DNA of 64,000 bases from Parietaria judaica (GCA_954871525.1 OX940861.1:41429201-41493200); one strand, 5' to 3'; counted from the stretch's first letter, positions 11,485-23,537 are shown. Notes: generated by a model not told the origin, from the letters alone. Program-made: numbers and translations.

Positions 11485-12640
11485 TGTTGTAAAATAAAGA
11501 GATTGTTAGAGATAATAAGAACAATGTAAAGAGAATGGTAAAGATAATTTGTATTGCTTATCTTGATGCTTTACAATGGCCTCTATTTATAGGCTCAAGA
11601 TGTGTACATGAAAGGGCATAATATTAATACAATACATTGTATCATCCAATCAAATAGTATTATCTAGAATTCTCCATCTCTAGAATCCTCCACTGTCTCT
11701 AGATTTTTTCATCTCTAGAATCCTCCACCATCTCTAGAATGCTCCATGGCTATTGTAGAAGTCATCCAATATATTCATAACACTCCCCCTTTAGATGACG
11801 TGTACAACCATTATGCCTCGTTAATACTTTTCTGGGAAAAACCATGTGGGAAAACCCCCAGAAAGAAAAGAGTACATAATTTGTACAATACGCACATAAG
11901 TTACCTCATTAAAAACCTTATTAGGAAAACCCATTGGGATAAAACCTAAAGCAAGGGAAAAATAGTGTAACGCGTATATCTACCCCTCATCGGAACATCT
12001 CTATAAATCTCCTTATAAATCTCTGAGTTTTCTCATGCCGATCTTGTAGACTAATTTCTCGAAGGAAGTCGTAGGAAGCGCCTTGGTGAACAAATCTGCA
12101 AGATTGTCATTAGAACGAATTTGACAAACATCAATATCTCACTCATTCTGAAGTTCGTGAGTAAAGAAGAACTTGGGATAAATGTGTTTCGTTCTATCTC
12201 CTTTTATGTAGCCTCCTTTGATCTAGGCTATACAAGTTGTATTATCTTCGTATAAGACAGTTGGACTTCCTTTATTTATTGAAAGATCGCATGATTCTCG
12301 GATATAATGGATTAAAGACCCAACCATACACATTTACGACTAGCTTCACGAAAAGCTAATAACTCAGTGTGATTTGAAGAAGTGGCTGTAAGGGTCTATT
12401 TTGTTGAGCGCCAGGATATAGCGGTGTCACCATATGTAAATACATATCCAGTTTGTGACCGCGCTTTGTGGGGATCAGATAAATATCTGGCATCAGCATA
12501 TCCAATCAATCTGGACTTTGAGTCCTTTGAATAAAATAATCCCATATCAGATGCTCCTTGAAGATATCTTAGAATTTTCATAACACCAGTCCAATGTCTT
12601 CGAGTCAGAGAAGAACTAAATCTTGCTAGCAAATTAAATC
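11485..12640 (-). mobile_element. Truncated Copia element (RNase H end plus 3' LTR)
   Basis: On the minus strand the order is RT/RNase H end, spacer, polypurine tract (AAAGGGGGAG, + strand 11783-11792) and a 298-bp LTR (11485-11782, termini TGTTAT...ACAACA). The LTR has a TATA box (CCTATAAATAG, about 11583-11593). Coding remnants: 12396-12632 encodes LLARFSSSLTRRHW and LIGYADARYLSDPHKA. Further along, now with stops, are SSNHTELLAFREASRK and NDNLADLFTKALPTTSFEK, ending RKLRDL before about 12013. The upstream pol, gag and 5' LTR are missing; the sequence is cut off where the next element begins at about 12640. Confidence 0.85.
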
Positions 12641-12649
12641 ACTAAATCA

Positions 12650-12935
12650 AATCTCCAAACTTGCTCCTCAAGTTTGGTACCTTCTAGAATGAGTTTCGAT
12701 GACTTCTGGTCGGGTGTCCCTAACAGAGCTGCTAGGGTCCATTTCTGCCCGGGGCATTCTTGCTCGGGGCTCTTCTGCTAGGGAGCCACTTCTGCTCGGG
12801 GGCACTCTTGGTAGGGGCATTTCTGCTCGGGCCCTTCTCTGCTAGGGGAAGCTCTGGTGGGGAAACTCCTGGTGGGGAAATCTCTAGTAGGGAGATCTCT
12901 GCTAGGGGTTGAGCTAAGTCAGGCTTAAACTCACA
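12650..12935 (-). repeat. Copia LTR-like direct repeat, left copy
   Basis: Begins (minus strand) TGTGAGTTTAAGCC after the polypurine tract. The body is a string of degenerate ~12-15-bp units of CCC(T/G)AGCAGA type. Near the far end is a perfect 9-bp stem (CCAAACTTG / CAAGTTTGG) with a 5-nt loop. About 15 bp shorter than the right copy. Confidence 0.75.
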
Positions 12936-12950
12936 TTCTCCCCCGTAAGC

Positions 12951-15900
12951 TTAACTTGGTTCGAGGTTCTTCACCCCGAGCAGCTCTCTCATCTCCGCGA
13001 ACTTAACTCTTTCTAGAGCCTTAGTGAGTATGTCTGCCCGCTGCTCCTTCGTGCTGACAAACTCCACGATGATCTTCCGCTTCTCCCACACTCGCGAATA
13101 TAATGATACCGAGTGTCTATGTGTTTGCTCCGACCATGAAACACTGGGTTCTTCATTAGCGCTATTGCGGACTTGTTGTCCACGTAGAGTGTTACTGGCT
13201 TCTTCTCGTCTCCAGTCACTTCACTCAGTATCCCCTTCAACCACATAGCTTGACACGCTGCTGCGGTTGCTGCCATGAACTCCGCTTCACAAGAGGATAG
13301 AGCTACAGTCTTATGCTTCTGAGATTGCCAGGTGATCAGGTTCCCGTTGAGGTAGAACGCCATCCCTCCGATACTCTTCCTATCATCAATGTCACCGGCC
13401 AGATCGCTGTCAGTGAAGCCGACTAGCTATTCTGCTCCCCTGCCTCTTCTATACTGGATCCCGTAGTCCGTCGTTCCCTTCACGTAGCGCAAGATGTGTT
13501 TCACGGCCTGCTGGTGTGCGCTTGTGGGCTCTCCATGAAACGACTAACTATCCCGACTGCGTAAGAAATGTCTGGTCGGGTGTGAGTAAGATACCTCAGG
13601 CACCTGATCACACGTCTGTATTCCGTGGGATCCCTTAAGTATCCTTCCCGAGCTGCAGCTTCGCCTCCATTGAGTATTTGCTCGGGTTGCAATCCGCCAT
13701 CTTGAACTGCTTAAGGATCTTCCTCGCGTAGGCCGACTGCTTCAGCGTGATGCAGTCTTTCTTCTGCTCTACCTCGATGTCGAGGTAGTAGGAAAGTAGT
13801 CCAAGATCACTCATATCGAACTCGGCCATCATTTGCTTCTTGAATCCTTTTACGCCTCCTGCACTGGATCTTGTGACTATCAGGTCGTCCACATATACTC
13901 CGACGACCAGAACTTCTTCTTTGTTGCTCCTGGTGTACACTGCCTGCTCCTTAGAGCACTTTGTGAATCCAAGACTCTTCAAAATCTTGTCGAGGCGTAT
14001 GTTCCACGCCCTTGGAGCTTGACGTAGCCCGTATAGAGCCTTGGAGAGCTTGTACACCTTCTGCTCCTTGCCCTTTACGCCAAAACCTTCTGGTTGACTG
14101 GCGTAGACTTCTTCCTCGAGGTCACCATTTAAGAATGCCGATTTGACATCCATGTGGTGAATCTCCCAACCTCAATGAGCTGCTAGGGCTAGGATGAGTC
14201 TGATCGTGTCTAGTCTCGGCACAGGAGCAAAGACTTCCTCGAAGTCAACTCCTTGCCTCTGCACATAGCCTTTGGCTACTAGCCTTGCCTTGTGCTTTAG
14301 GACATTCCCCTCGGTGTCCTTCTTCAGCTTGTAGACCCATTTCAAGCTAATGAGTTTCTGACCTTTGGGCAGGTCGGTGAGCTCCCACGTCTTGTTCTTC
14401 TCTATGGACTCCAACACCTTCTCCATTGCTTCCTGCCATTCCTGCTCGGTAGCTGCCTCTTGGTAGTTGGCCGGCTCTTCGGCGCACAACAATGACAACT
14501 CTTATAGGTTCATCTCCACTTCCTGAGACTCTTCGTAGACTTCTGCTAGGGGACGTAATCCCCTTGGGCCATCCTTGATCGAGGAATCTCCTGAGCTGGA
14601 CGAGCTGAGTCTGCTCGGGCTGGGTGTACCCGGGCATGAATCTCTGGTAGGGGTACCCGAGCTGGTAGAGATACCCGAGCTGGTGGGGGTACCCGAGATG
14701 GATGTTGCTGGTCCTCCCTGGTTGGCAACGTCTTCTTCAACTTCAAACTCAAATGAGTTCTGCTCGGGCTTACCGTTCTCATCGCGCCATTCCCACTTCT
14801 TCTCTTCTTCGAACACAACATCTCTGCTCACCTGGATCTTGCCGCGTTGGGGGTCAAAGAGTCTGTGTGTCTTGCTTCCGTCTTCAACACCAAGGTACAC
14901 CATCGGCTGACTCCTGTCGTCGAGCTTCTTGAGATGGGGACCCACAGTCTTCACATGTGCGGTGCACCCAAACACCCTCAAGTGCTCCAAGTGGGGCTTC
15001 TTCCCAAACCACGCCTGGTAGGGAGTACGCTCTCCTAGCGTATTCGTTGGCAAACGGTTAAGCAAATAGACCGCGTGTCTAACTGCTTCTCCCAAAAACC
15101 TCGCCGGGACTTGCATGCTCTTCAACAAACTCTTTGCTGTGTCCATTGTTGATTGCAAAACGTGTATGCAAATTTTACGCAAGTGCACGTGTCGACAAGT
15201 AATACATTGTGCAAGGCACAAAGATCGATCCCACAGAGACTAAATCAAAATACGTATTTCGCACGAGTTACATAAAAATGAGATAACATGAGAAAGTTCA
15301 TAAAAATCAAGATTCATTCAAATTGGAAGCTAAAATGGTATTCAAACTGTTAACTGAAGCTAAATGGAACAGAGGAAACAAGCAATTTGATAATCAATAA
15401 GAGAAAACGGTTGGGCTCATGAATTACTTCGGGTTTTCCGAATTACCGAATGCGACAGGAATGCTATTGCATTTTCTTAGTGATTCTGGGAAACGATGAT
15501 AGCATTGGTTCTTCCGAACTTTTGCTTAAAAACCGATTGTAAACTAATCATTCATATTCCTATGATAAGACTATTTTACCGGTTAAAATTAAGATCCAAT
15601 TCCACAAATCTACAAGGAGATTCATATATTCCTATACTCATCTCAATCTTAAGAACGAATTCACAAGTTTAAACATGTATCAAGTTTGCATTTCCAATTC
15701 AATTCATATTTTCCAATAGAGATTAAATCTGAAATTCTATTAAGTTGACACAAGAAATAGAATTATGACAAAATTAAACACTCAACCAAGAACTAAGAAA
15801 ACACAAAATCCCATCACATTCAATAATTCTTCAAACCTTTAGTTCATCATTTACCCAACTCTAGGAATTTAGTTCATACTTGAATAACGAGAATTTGAGA

Positions 15901-16952
15901 AGAAAAGTGGTTCAAGATACAACATCAAACCGAATGTGTTGAACAAAATGAACCCGAATTGATGTGTTGCCTGCTTGCTTTCCTTTCCTCCTTGCTGCTC
16001 TCGTTGATATCCTTCTCTTCTTGCTTGCAGCTCCTTGTTTCCTTGCAGCTTCCTTGTTTTCTCTTTGCTTTTTCCTTCGTTGATTTTTCTCTGCTGCTCG
16101 TCACTTCCTTGTCTCCCAAGCAGCTCCTCTCTTCTTGTCTCCTGACTTTTTTGGTGGCTGATTCCTTTTGTTCCTCACTCTTGCTTTTCAGCCTTTGATT
16201 ATGCCATTCTCCTCATCCAATGGTTGTAACTCTGCTGCCCAAAAGGAGACAAAAATAAATTAGGGCATGTTTCCTAATTTGGCTCATTTCCTTGGTAATT
16301 GGGCCCAATTAATTAAGCCCAATATTGTCATGTTATTAATTAATGCCCAAGTGAGAAAACATGAAATAAACACATAAACTTAGTACTTTTTGTCAATGTA
16401 AATCAATTTATGTGTTTATTTCAATGTTACACAATTTTGTTCAAGCACTTACAATTTTAGCTTAATTTGGACAATAGTGATAGGTTTATATCGATCTCTC
16501 GCTCGGGTTTAATTTATTAGTTCCGTAAAAACCATGTAATAACTCTATTTTCATAGAGTTATCATCCATCACTGTCTAGTTTCGTCTCTCCACCACACCG
16601 TTCTGCTGGGGAGTGTATGGTGCGGTCAGGTGGCGCTCGACTCCTTCCTCATCGCAAAACTCTCCGAACTGTTGAGATGTGAACTATCCACCTCGGTCTA
16701 CCTTCATCTTGTGTTCTGACCCATTCTCCATGAGCCTCTTGAACTTCTTGAAGACTTCAAAGGCTCTACTCTTCTCCTTCAGTGTGTAGATCCACATCCA
16801 GCGACTATAGTCGTCAACAAGTAGTAGGAAATACTTGCTTCCGGCTAGAGTTGCTGGGGTGATTGGACCACAGAGGTCCGCATGCACCAGTTGGAGAGGT
16901 CGCTCTGCTCGGAACTTGGCCTTGATCGGAAATGGCACTCTAGCTTGATCGG
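12951..16952 (-). pseudogene. Copia pol (integrase, RT, RNase H)
   Basis: Read on the minus strand from right to left. The integrase core starts at 16952 (HADLCGPITPAT, LLVDDYSRWMW) and runs to QQNGVVERRN, followed by a stop, at about 16580. It resumes across the inserted solo LTR at 15141 (AKSLLKSMQVPARFLGEAV, LDDRSQPMVYLG). A Ser/Thr/Pro-rich linker follows at 14560-14730. RT (14498-13635) includes [28 protein letters not shown] and the catalytic YVDDLIV. RNase H (13363 to about 12970) includes SSCEAEFMAATAA and VDNKSAIALMKNPV and ends ELLGVKNLEPS before a stop. Several in-frame stops make it inactive. Confidence 0.9.
15147..16564 (-). mobile_element. Solo LTR (Gypsy-like) nested in the Copia integrase
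   Basis: A 1418-bp insertion with TG...CA ends (TGTTGATTGC on the left, GAGTTATCA on the right), flanked by a perfect 5-bp duplication TCCAT at 15142-15146 and 16565-16569. Removing it and one TCCAT restores the integrase reading TVMDTAKSLL. On the minus strand it starts TGATAACTCT and ends with a conserved stretch (ATCGATCTTTGTGCCTTGCA) of the type found at the R/U5 end of Athila-like Gypsy LTRs, so I place it on the minus strand. No internal coding sequence is seen, which fits a solo LTR. Confidence 0.85.
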
Positions 16953-17253
16953 AATCTCCAAACTTGCTCCTCAAGTTTGGCACCTTCTAGAATGGGTTTC
17001 GATGACTTCTGGTCGGGTGTCCCTAGCAGAGCTGCTAGGGTCCATTTCTACCCAGGGCATTCCTGCTCGGGGCTCTTCTGCTAGGGAACCACTTCTGCTC
17101 GGGGGCACTCCTGGTAGGGGCATTTCTGCTCGGGCCCTTCTCTGCTAGGGGAAGCTCTGGTGGGGAGATCTCTTGTGGGGAAACTCCTGGTGGGGAAATC
17201 TCTGGTAGGAAGATCTCTGCTAGGGGTTGAGCCAAGTCAGGCTTAAACTCACA
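16953..17253 (-). repeat. Copia LTR-like direct repeat, right copy
   Basis: Near-identical partner of 12650-12935 with a 15-bp longer internal repeat block. It carries the same 9-bp hairpin and joins the integrase coding sequence without primer-binding site or gag. Confidence 0.75.
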
Positions 17254-17800
17254 GAGAATATATTTCTCTGATTAATAACACACGTCGAAGTACAAAATTG
17301 GAGTCGATCAAATAAAGGGACTACAACAAGTATTTATAGGGAAACAAACAAAACCCTAACCTTAATAAGCAAAAACTAAATCGCAACAAATAAATAACGA
17401 GATAATAGGTCAAAACCTAACAACTTCAAGACTAAGCAATAATGCTTAATAACCTAGCTAGCGATCAAAATTAGATTTGACCAAGTCTAAAGCTTAAAGT
17501 TTGAAAAGTCGTTGTTCTTGTCTTATTCTTCTAATCCCCATTTAAGGGCGTTACAAAAAATGCGACTGCGAAAGGCATTTTTAGCGGCACAGTTCACTTA
17601 ACGTGCCGGTGAAAATCGAGTTTCTTGTATATCTACAACACTTTCATTTTACAGTGTGTACACAAAACACTTTTCATCTCTCCACGATCCTTTGTAAATC
17701 AGATTGTACCATATAGTACTTATTTATTGAATAGAATTTTCCTTATACAAAGGTTATTATAAAATATCCAACCATACACATATAGAGCCCATGCTAGGGT
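17254..17800 (-). other. LTR-like remnant and 3' flank of PLA1 copy 1
   Basis: 17254 to about 17555 looks like part of another LTR in minus orientation: a TATA-like CCTATAAATACTTG at about 17328-17341, and a possible start TGTAACGCCC near 17554. It may be the target into which the Copia element inserted. From about 17700 the sequence is homologous to 30970-31073, so it belongs to the duplicated lipase unit. No gene seen. Confidence 0.35.
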
Positions 17801-20800
17801 TCAGAGATCGGCATGGCTGTCCTTGAGTTCCCACGAGCCGTCCTCATTTTGGACCATTGACTTGTTCTTCTGAGTCCACCAGCTCACGACCTTCATGTAC
17901 TCGTCCTTCACGAAATCACCGACCTTGTTCATCAGCCCGAGGTCGCGCTGCACCACAAGGTCGAATCCACCCACGATGCCCTGCGTCCCGGCGACGCCAT
18001 GCAGGTGCAGCTCCAGGCTGTGCACCGGCAGAAACTTGCGCGTGGCGACCAGGTGAATAAAGGACTTGATATACGGCGACTTGAGGATGCTGCGTATATA
18101 TATTCATGAGGAGTTACTTTATATATACTTTGATTACAGGATTTATAAAATATTTACCACAAATTTTTTATCTAACATGCCTCAGCAGGAGGAGCTCGCC
18201 CAAGTCCACGTAGCCAACGATGATTGGCGGCAGGTGCGGCACGGCGTCGAGGATCTCGTTCACGCGCAGCAGCCGGAGGTTGTTGCTGACGGCGAGGTCG
18301 GAGAATAGTGCACCAAAACCGCGGTTGCCAGCTCGTGGGCATGCGTAGACAAAGGCGGTGATGGGGAAGGGCTTGGCGGTGACGGTGTTGAGCTTGTTGT
18401 GGGCCATGTCGACGGCGTTCAATGTCGCCATGCCGGCACCCATGCTGTGCCCCGCCACGGTGATACTCAGCTCGTCGTTCTGGTACTTGCTCACTAGTTT
18501 CTTCACCTCAGCGAAAACCTGTCATCGTCAAAACTCAAAAGCACTAGCTCAGTGGATATTTAAACTAGTAATTATATATAAGTAGATACTCGTTTATTTA
18601 ATACTCGATAAATTAATAATATTTTTATACGGTTTTGATATTAAGTAACATTATTAAATTTTACCTTAATAAAACTATAATAAAATTAAGAACTTCGATA
18701 AATTACTTATAGAGGTTTTATTATATATAGTAAAAGTAAAAATATTAGTATATATATCTTATGGGATATTTGCGGCATAAGTTCTTTTACTTTTTGAAAA
18801 GTTATCGGCATATTTCTTAAAACATTTTTTTACATGAATAATTATCCATAGTCCATACTTAGTCAATATCAGCTACACTTGAGTTCTCCGTCTATGTTTT
18901 CTTAATAGAGACACATGTTTTGTTAACCCGATGACACGTAAACGAGAAAACATGCCTGTAAGAGAACCTATTCCAATTATGAAAACGTATTAACAAATAT
19001 GTTTCTCTGTTATGAAAACATAGACGGAAAATGTTTGACTATGTAAGGGTACTTATTCCGGTAAAGAAAAGATTAAGGAATATGCCGGTAACTTTTCAAT
19101 AAGTTAGGAAACTTATATCCCTATATTTAAACTTGTGTTTTTCCGGAAATATTCTTCATATAAACTTGATTTTTTCTATAATTGGTTTTGAAAAATACTC
19201 GCTATATAGTAAAAATACAAATTATTGTCATTTTCACAAACCATTGCAATTATTTTTCTTAAAAATTAATAAATACATATCTTTAAAAAAATTACATTTT
19301 ATACTATTTTCTTTTTAAATTTAGTACGATGATAAACATAGTCCAATTTTTAAATAATACATGATAAGGATACAATAAAACTTTAAAGGCGAAAATTATA
19401 ATAATTTATAAATAAAAATAAATAAATTTTACTAAAACCAAAAACCGCAAGTTGGACTCAATTTCCAAGATTGGAATTTTTTCCCTCGGCCCAATCCCTC
19501 GTTAATATTAAAGGACCGGGTTGGGCCAGATTTCCAGGACCGCGTCGAGAAAGGTCTGAAACTAGACTTAGATCAATGTGAGATTCTTTCCTTACTTGCC
19601 ATGCATGTTACTATAGCCAAACATCGTTTTCTATCTCCTTCTTCCACAAATGTCTACGTCGTACCTTATCACCATATAATGCTACTCCCTATTGTACTGC
19701 TAAATCTATGACTTTTGCCTCACACTTACATAATTGTGGGTGAAAAAAGCTTAGTACGATCAAAGATACTATACACACATCACACATGACATGCATGCAT
19801 GTCCACAATATTATTAAGTGTAACTTGATTTTGAAACGTTTTATAAAGCATATAGATACTATAAATTTACTATATATATAGATTATCTCGTTAAATTAAT
19901 ACTTGATAAATTAATATTGTCGCTCAAATTATACTTTTATCCTAGTCATTGCGTCAAAACAACTCTATTAAACTAATTTTTCTATAAATTAATACCTCAA
20001 TAATATAATAAAAAATTTCGATCTCGTTATTAGTTTATAGAGGTTATATGTATATGTGAAGAAGTATGATAAGTATATATAGAAAAGTATGAGAATTTAT
20101 AAAAAGATGTATATATAAAATATATTATATAGCATGATGTAAAAAGACCCAAACAAGAAGTTCGAACTAGAACGAAAGCGGACAATATCATGTCGAGTAG
20201 ATTCCTGACTATATACCTGGTCACGTGCACTGGTGCGGTTATACACGGTGGTGTTGGTGGCGGTATAGAGAGTGAACCACCCCTTGTGCACCATCGGGTT
20301 GTGGGCCCCGCCGAGCAGGTCCTTGCCGGGTACGAGCTCGTACGTAAAGTCGGCCATCCAGTCGCCGCTGAGCATGCTGCCCCGCCACACCACGAGGATG
20401 TCACGGCGCCCCAGTGCAGCCTTGCCCTCGTCGGTGGCCACCGCCACGTACCCCACGCAGTTGGAGCCTCGCCCCGGCGCGTCCTCAGCCTCCGGCGTGC
20501 GGAAGAGCTCGGCGGGCGCTTCCTCACCGTAGGCCGCATACACGAAGGCCGTCACCTCGTATTTGAAGGGGTTGCCCTTCTCCAGCCCCACGTTGCCAAA
20601 GAAGCCATCCGCTGGGAACCGCGCATGTCCGCAGTTCCGGGACTTGGTCTCGCCGTTAAACGCGTCCGCGATCGCCCCCGCCCGCTCGCCGTAGTGGATA
20701 ACGTAATGCCGGAGATCAATGTCGAGGGGGTCGAGCAGGCCGTCCCAGTGGCACTCACCGCTGAGCTCTCTCCATCGCTTCGCAATGCTGCTGGTGTTGC

Positions 20801-20807
20801 TCGCCAT
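17801..20807 (-). CDS. Phospholipase A1-II-like lipase, copy 1
   Basis: Class 3 (alpha/beta-hydrolase) lipase of the plant PLA1-II group, which removes the sn-1 acyl chain of phospholipids or deacylates related lipids. No transit or signal peptide is visible, so it is probably cytosolic. Exons (minus strand): 20807-20217, 18518-18181, 18089-17801; product 405 aa. The start MASNTSSIAKRWRELSG fits the family. The nucleophile elbow GHSMG has Ser at residue 222 (family often GHSLG); the probable Asp is 288 in LDAVPHLPP, and the His lies in VHSLELHLHG (residues 333-340). The C-terminus matches family members (VVQRDLGLMNK, NEDGSWELKD). Intron 2 uses a GC donor (AG|GCATGT), the only choice that keeps the frame. 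Intron 1 (1698 bp) is ~760 bp longer than in copy 2 and holds a MITE. Codons are strongly G/C-ending in contrast to the AT-rich flanks. Confidence 0.92.
18588..18735. repeat. AT-rich dispersed repeat in PLA1 copy 1 intron 1
   Basis: Starts near ATACTCGATAAATTAATAAT and ends TAGAGGTTTTATTA. Related sequences occur at about 19855-20050 (same intron) and 20868-21043, each ending in a TATAGAGGTT-like motif with TAAATTAATA on the other side, as imperfect inverted repeats. Superfamily not determined. Confidence 0.4.
18763..19121. mobile_element. Hairpin MITE in PLA1 copy 1 intron 1
   Basis: Arms pair over more than 60 bp with mismatches: left GAAAAGTTATCGGCATATTT against right (reverse complement) GAAAAGTTACCGGCATATTC, and further inward CCGTCTATGTTTTC on both. 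Outer ends are GGGATATTTGCGGC and GGGATATAAG. It is absent from intron 1 of the other lipase copy, so it arrived after the duplication. The 3-bp target duplication may be TAT but is not certain. Confidence 0.65.
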
Positions 20808-22674
20808 CGTTTTTCTTTGGCTCTGTGAGTTATGTGATGAACTATTATAAATAGTTCTGTGATAGAGATTATATCCTCGTCAAATTAATACACGATAAAT
20901 TAATAACCTTAATAAAAGAATACAAAAATACTTTTGTATGGACTATAACTAAAATAACTAAATTTTACCTCGATAAATTAATAACTTCGATAATATAATA
21001 AAATTTTCAGGTCCCAACAATATCAATTTATAGAGGTTCTTTTTCGGAATTGAAAAATTCAAGCTGTTAAAATAATAAAGTACAACTCAGTTTTGAGAGA
21101 GGTTGGTGTGTGAAAAAAATTGGCTCGACACGTAAAATAATAATATTTAAAAATATTAAAGCGTGATGTTTAAGGTATAATGTTTGATTTTTTTTTTTAA
21201 TTTGAGCATAATGTTTGATTTTTTTTTAATTTGATCAAATTACTGTGATATTTTTTTTTCTCGAAATATATTAAGTAATATGTATAAATAATAAATGTCG
21301 ATATTTTTTTTAGTAATATATCAAGTAATATGTTGATATTCTTTGCTTAAATATACTACTATTTCCGTAAAAAAATATATACTATTATTGCATTATTATT
21401 TTTTGCTGAATTTTGATTTTTTTTCTACTAAAAAAACACGAATAGACAATAAGATCTAGTCAGACACACGAACATAATATTTGTTATTCATATACTTATT
21501 ACTTGTTTTGAAACTTATAATTATATGTGCTATCATAAATACCTAAGTTGTAATCAAATATTGTATTAAAATTTAGTAAAAATGACGACTTTCTAAACTA
21601 AAACGACGGTAAATGGTGTTGCTATTTGCCCTCATTTCTTGTAGCGGAGATTCTAGTGTATTTTTCGTAAGATAATCAGTTGAAGTTATTACTAACATCT
21701 TGAATCTCAAACACATTATCTTACTTTTGATCAGCAAACAACATGTATATATATTTACTTAATAAGAACTTACATAAATGTCTGATTTTTTTTGATTTTT
21801 TTTTTATTTTTATGGTCCATATTGATTATGGCATCATTGCCTATGGCTACACAAAGATGAATCACGGACGACGTGGAGCTGATGAATAAGTTAAACTACA
21901 TGCTTATTTTACTAACTGAATATTGTAGCCCCATCATGAAAAGTTAATGTCGTTTGGCTGAGATTAAAAAATCTCGTTTTTATTTTTATCATAAACTAAA
22001 TTGTTTATTCGGTATATGATAAAACTATTTTTACAAAAAAAAAAAACCTCAAAAACGATTTTGGATTTTGTACAGGAGTCAGAAAAATTAAGATTCCTAG
22101 CTTTTGGTTTATTCTAAGAACAAAAACAAGGCTTTTAGTCTATTTTAGTCTTTTTTACAATAATATATATATTTTACCAAACGCTAAATTAGTTTTTGTT
22201 ACCAACAACGACAACTGTTTTATAAACATCTATTTCAGTTTTTTTTTTCTTTTTCAAAAACTGCATCTAAAAGCATTTAAAAAAAAAAAAAAAACTCAAA
22301 AACCGTGCCAATATCTTATGATTAGAACAATAAGAACATTACAAGAGTTAAAATGAATTCTTAATAGTAAATAATTGTTAATCCTGTTTTCATAATTTTT
22401 ATATGGGTTATTAGCAGCAGATATCTTGCAATTAGTACCACAAAGTATCATAGTACTTCTGCCGCTAATAACTTTTTTTTAAAATAAAATAATAATTTTT
22501 TACTGATGTGATGAGGAGATAATACGACGCTCCAATATTTGGTCCCAGCTTCACTGATAAAGGCATATTCGTTGCTGATTTGGAGTTGGACTATTGGTAG
22601 ATAGTATTTCAACTTCATCTTTATATCTGTTTTTTTTTTTCAATCAGAAATAGATTGAAACTTCACATATGCGG
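20808..22674. other. AT-rich upstream region of PLA1 copy 1
   Basis: Up to about 21130 it matches 33538-33720 upstream of copy 2 (shared GGTGTGTGAAAAAAA and TGGCTCGAC), so the proximal promoter was duplicated with the gene. A degenerate AT-rich inverted repeat lies at 20868-21043. The remainder is AT-rich, low-complexity DNA with many T- and A-runs; no gene seen. Confidence 0.45.
22505..22620 (+). repeat. Dispersed GAGGAGAT repeat, copy 1
   Basis: Core GATGAGGAGAT...ACGCTCCAA...TTGGTCCCA...TTCA.TGATAAA followed by GGCATAT and a TTGGACTATTGGTAGATAG tail. Other copies: about 23315-23505, 40090-40330 and 40655-40730. Confidence 0.6.
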
Positions 22675-22870
22675 CAGGGTCGGCCCTCACTATGGCGAAC
22701 CAGGTCGGCGCCTCTGGTCTCTAAATTTTAAAGGTCCATATTTTGTAGATATATCATTGTATACTTAATTAAATATATAAAAAAAATAGATTTAAATACT
22801 TTAAGAGCTCAAAAAATTATTTAGAGGCCTAAGGTCCCGACTAAAACCGATAAAGTCAGGTCCGGCTCTG
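22675..22870. mobile_element. Short hAT-like MITE
   Basis: A 196-bp segment with ends CAGGGTCGGCCCTCAC and (reverse complement of right end) CAGAGCCGGACCTGAC. The CAG(G/A)G termini are of hAT type. The 8-bp flanks do not match clearly, so this is an old or imperfect copy. Confidence 0.45.
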
Positions 22871-23525
22871 GACGCGAGATTATTACTTCTATTCTATGTA
22901 GTTCGGGGTCACCGTCACTTCATAGATAGAGTGCAAAAAATTTCTTTTATTCTGAAAAAGTTCAAAAATTAGATGGCATAAATATTACACTCCAATAGTA
23001 ACTAATTGTTGTTAAGATAAATTCTTAGTTTTAAGAAATAGTTAATTAATTAATTTGTTTTAGTTTTTAAGTAGATTTATGTATAGGATTAGAGTATTTT
23101 AATTGAGTAGTAATTTTCTGATTTCTCTTTATTAATGTGCTCTATAAATAAGACCCAGAGTCATAATTGATTGTATTCATTATTTCCAAAAATCAATATG
23201 AAAATGCGATGTATTTTTTCCTTTCTTCTTCCCTACACAAAGTTCCACCATTAACAATTGTTAATTCTGTTTTCACATTTTTTTTATAAAATTAAAATAA
23301 TTATGACTACAACAACTATGCGATGAGGAGATGATATAACGCTCCAAGATTGGGTCCGAAATTCATTGATAAAAATAAAAATAAATGAAGGCATATGTAT
23401 GAGTTAAATTAATTGGTACTGCTTTGGACTTTTGGAAGATAGTATTTCAACTAATTCATTTAAGCACGTGTAGATCATTGGCAGCTTATCCATTAAGAAT
23501 TTTCTAATTATTATTATTATTATTA
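22871..23525. other. Spacer with second GAGGAGAT repeat and ATT microsatellite
   Basis: AT-rich. The second copy of the dispersed repeat is at about 23315-23505 (ending in AAGCACGTGTAGATCATTGG). An (ATT)n tract at 23507-23525 is the left flank of the Helitron insertion. No gene seen. Confidence 0.45.
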
Positions 23526-23537
23526 CTAGTGGACAGG

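Larger units (their letters stand above)
12650..17253 (-). mobile_element. Second Copia element, LTR-like flanks, internally deleted
   Basis: A minus-strand Copia body lies between two direct repeats of ~290-300 bp (12650-12935 and 16953-17253). The left repeat follows pol and a polypurine tract (CTTACGGGGGAGAA on the minus strand), so it is the 3' LTR. The right one is in the 5' LTR position but joins the integrase core directly: gag, protease and the zinc-binding part of integrase are gone. A solo LTR (15147-16564) interrupts the integrase. Confidence 0.85.

Noticed and set aside
18174..18177. GT donor CAT|GTTAGA for PLA1 copy 1 intron 2
   Set aside because: It leaves phase 0, and exon 3 then reads out of frame; the GC donor four bases upstream keeps the frame and aligns with copy 2.
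20190..20828. 212-aa plus-strand ORF opposite PLA1 copy 1, repeated opposite copy 2
   Set aside because: Antisense shadow of GC-rich lipase exon 1; it appears in both copies only because the genes are paralogs.
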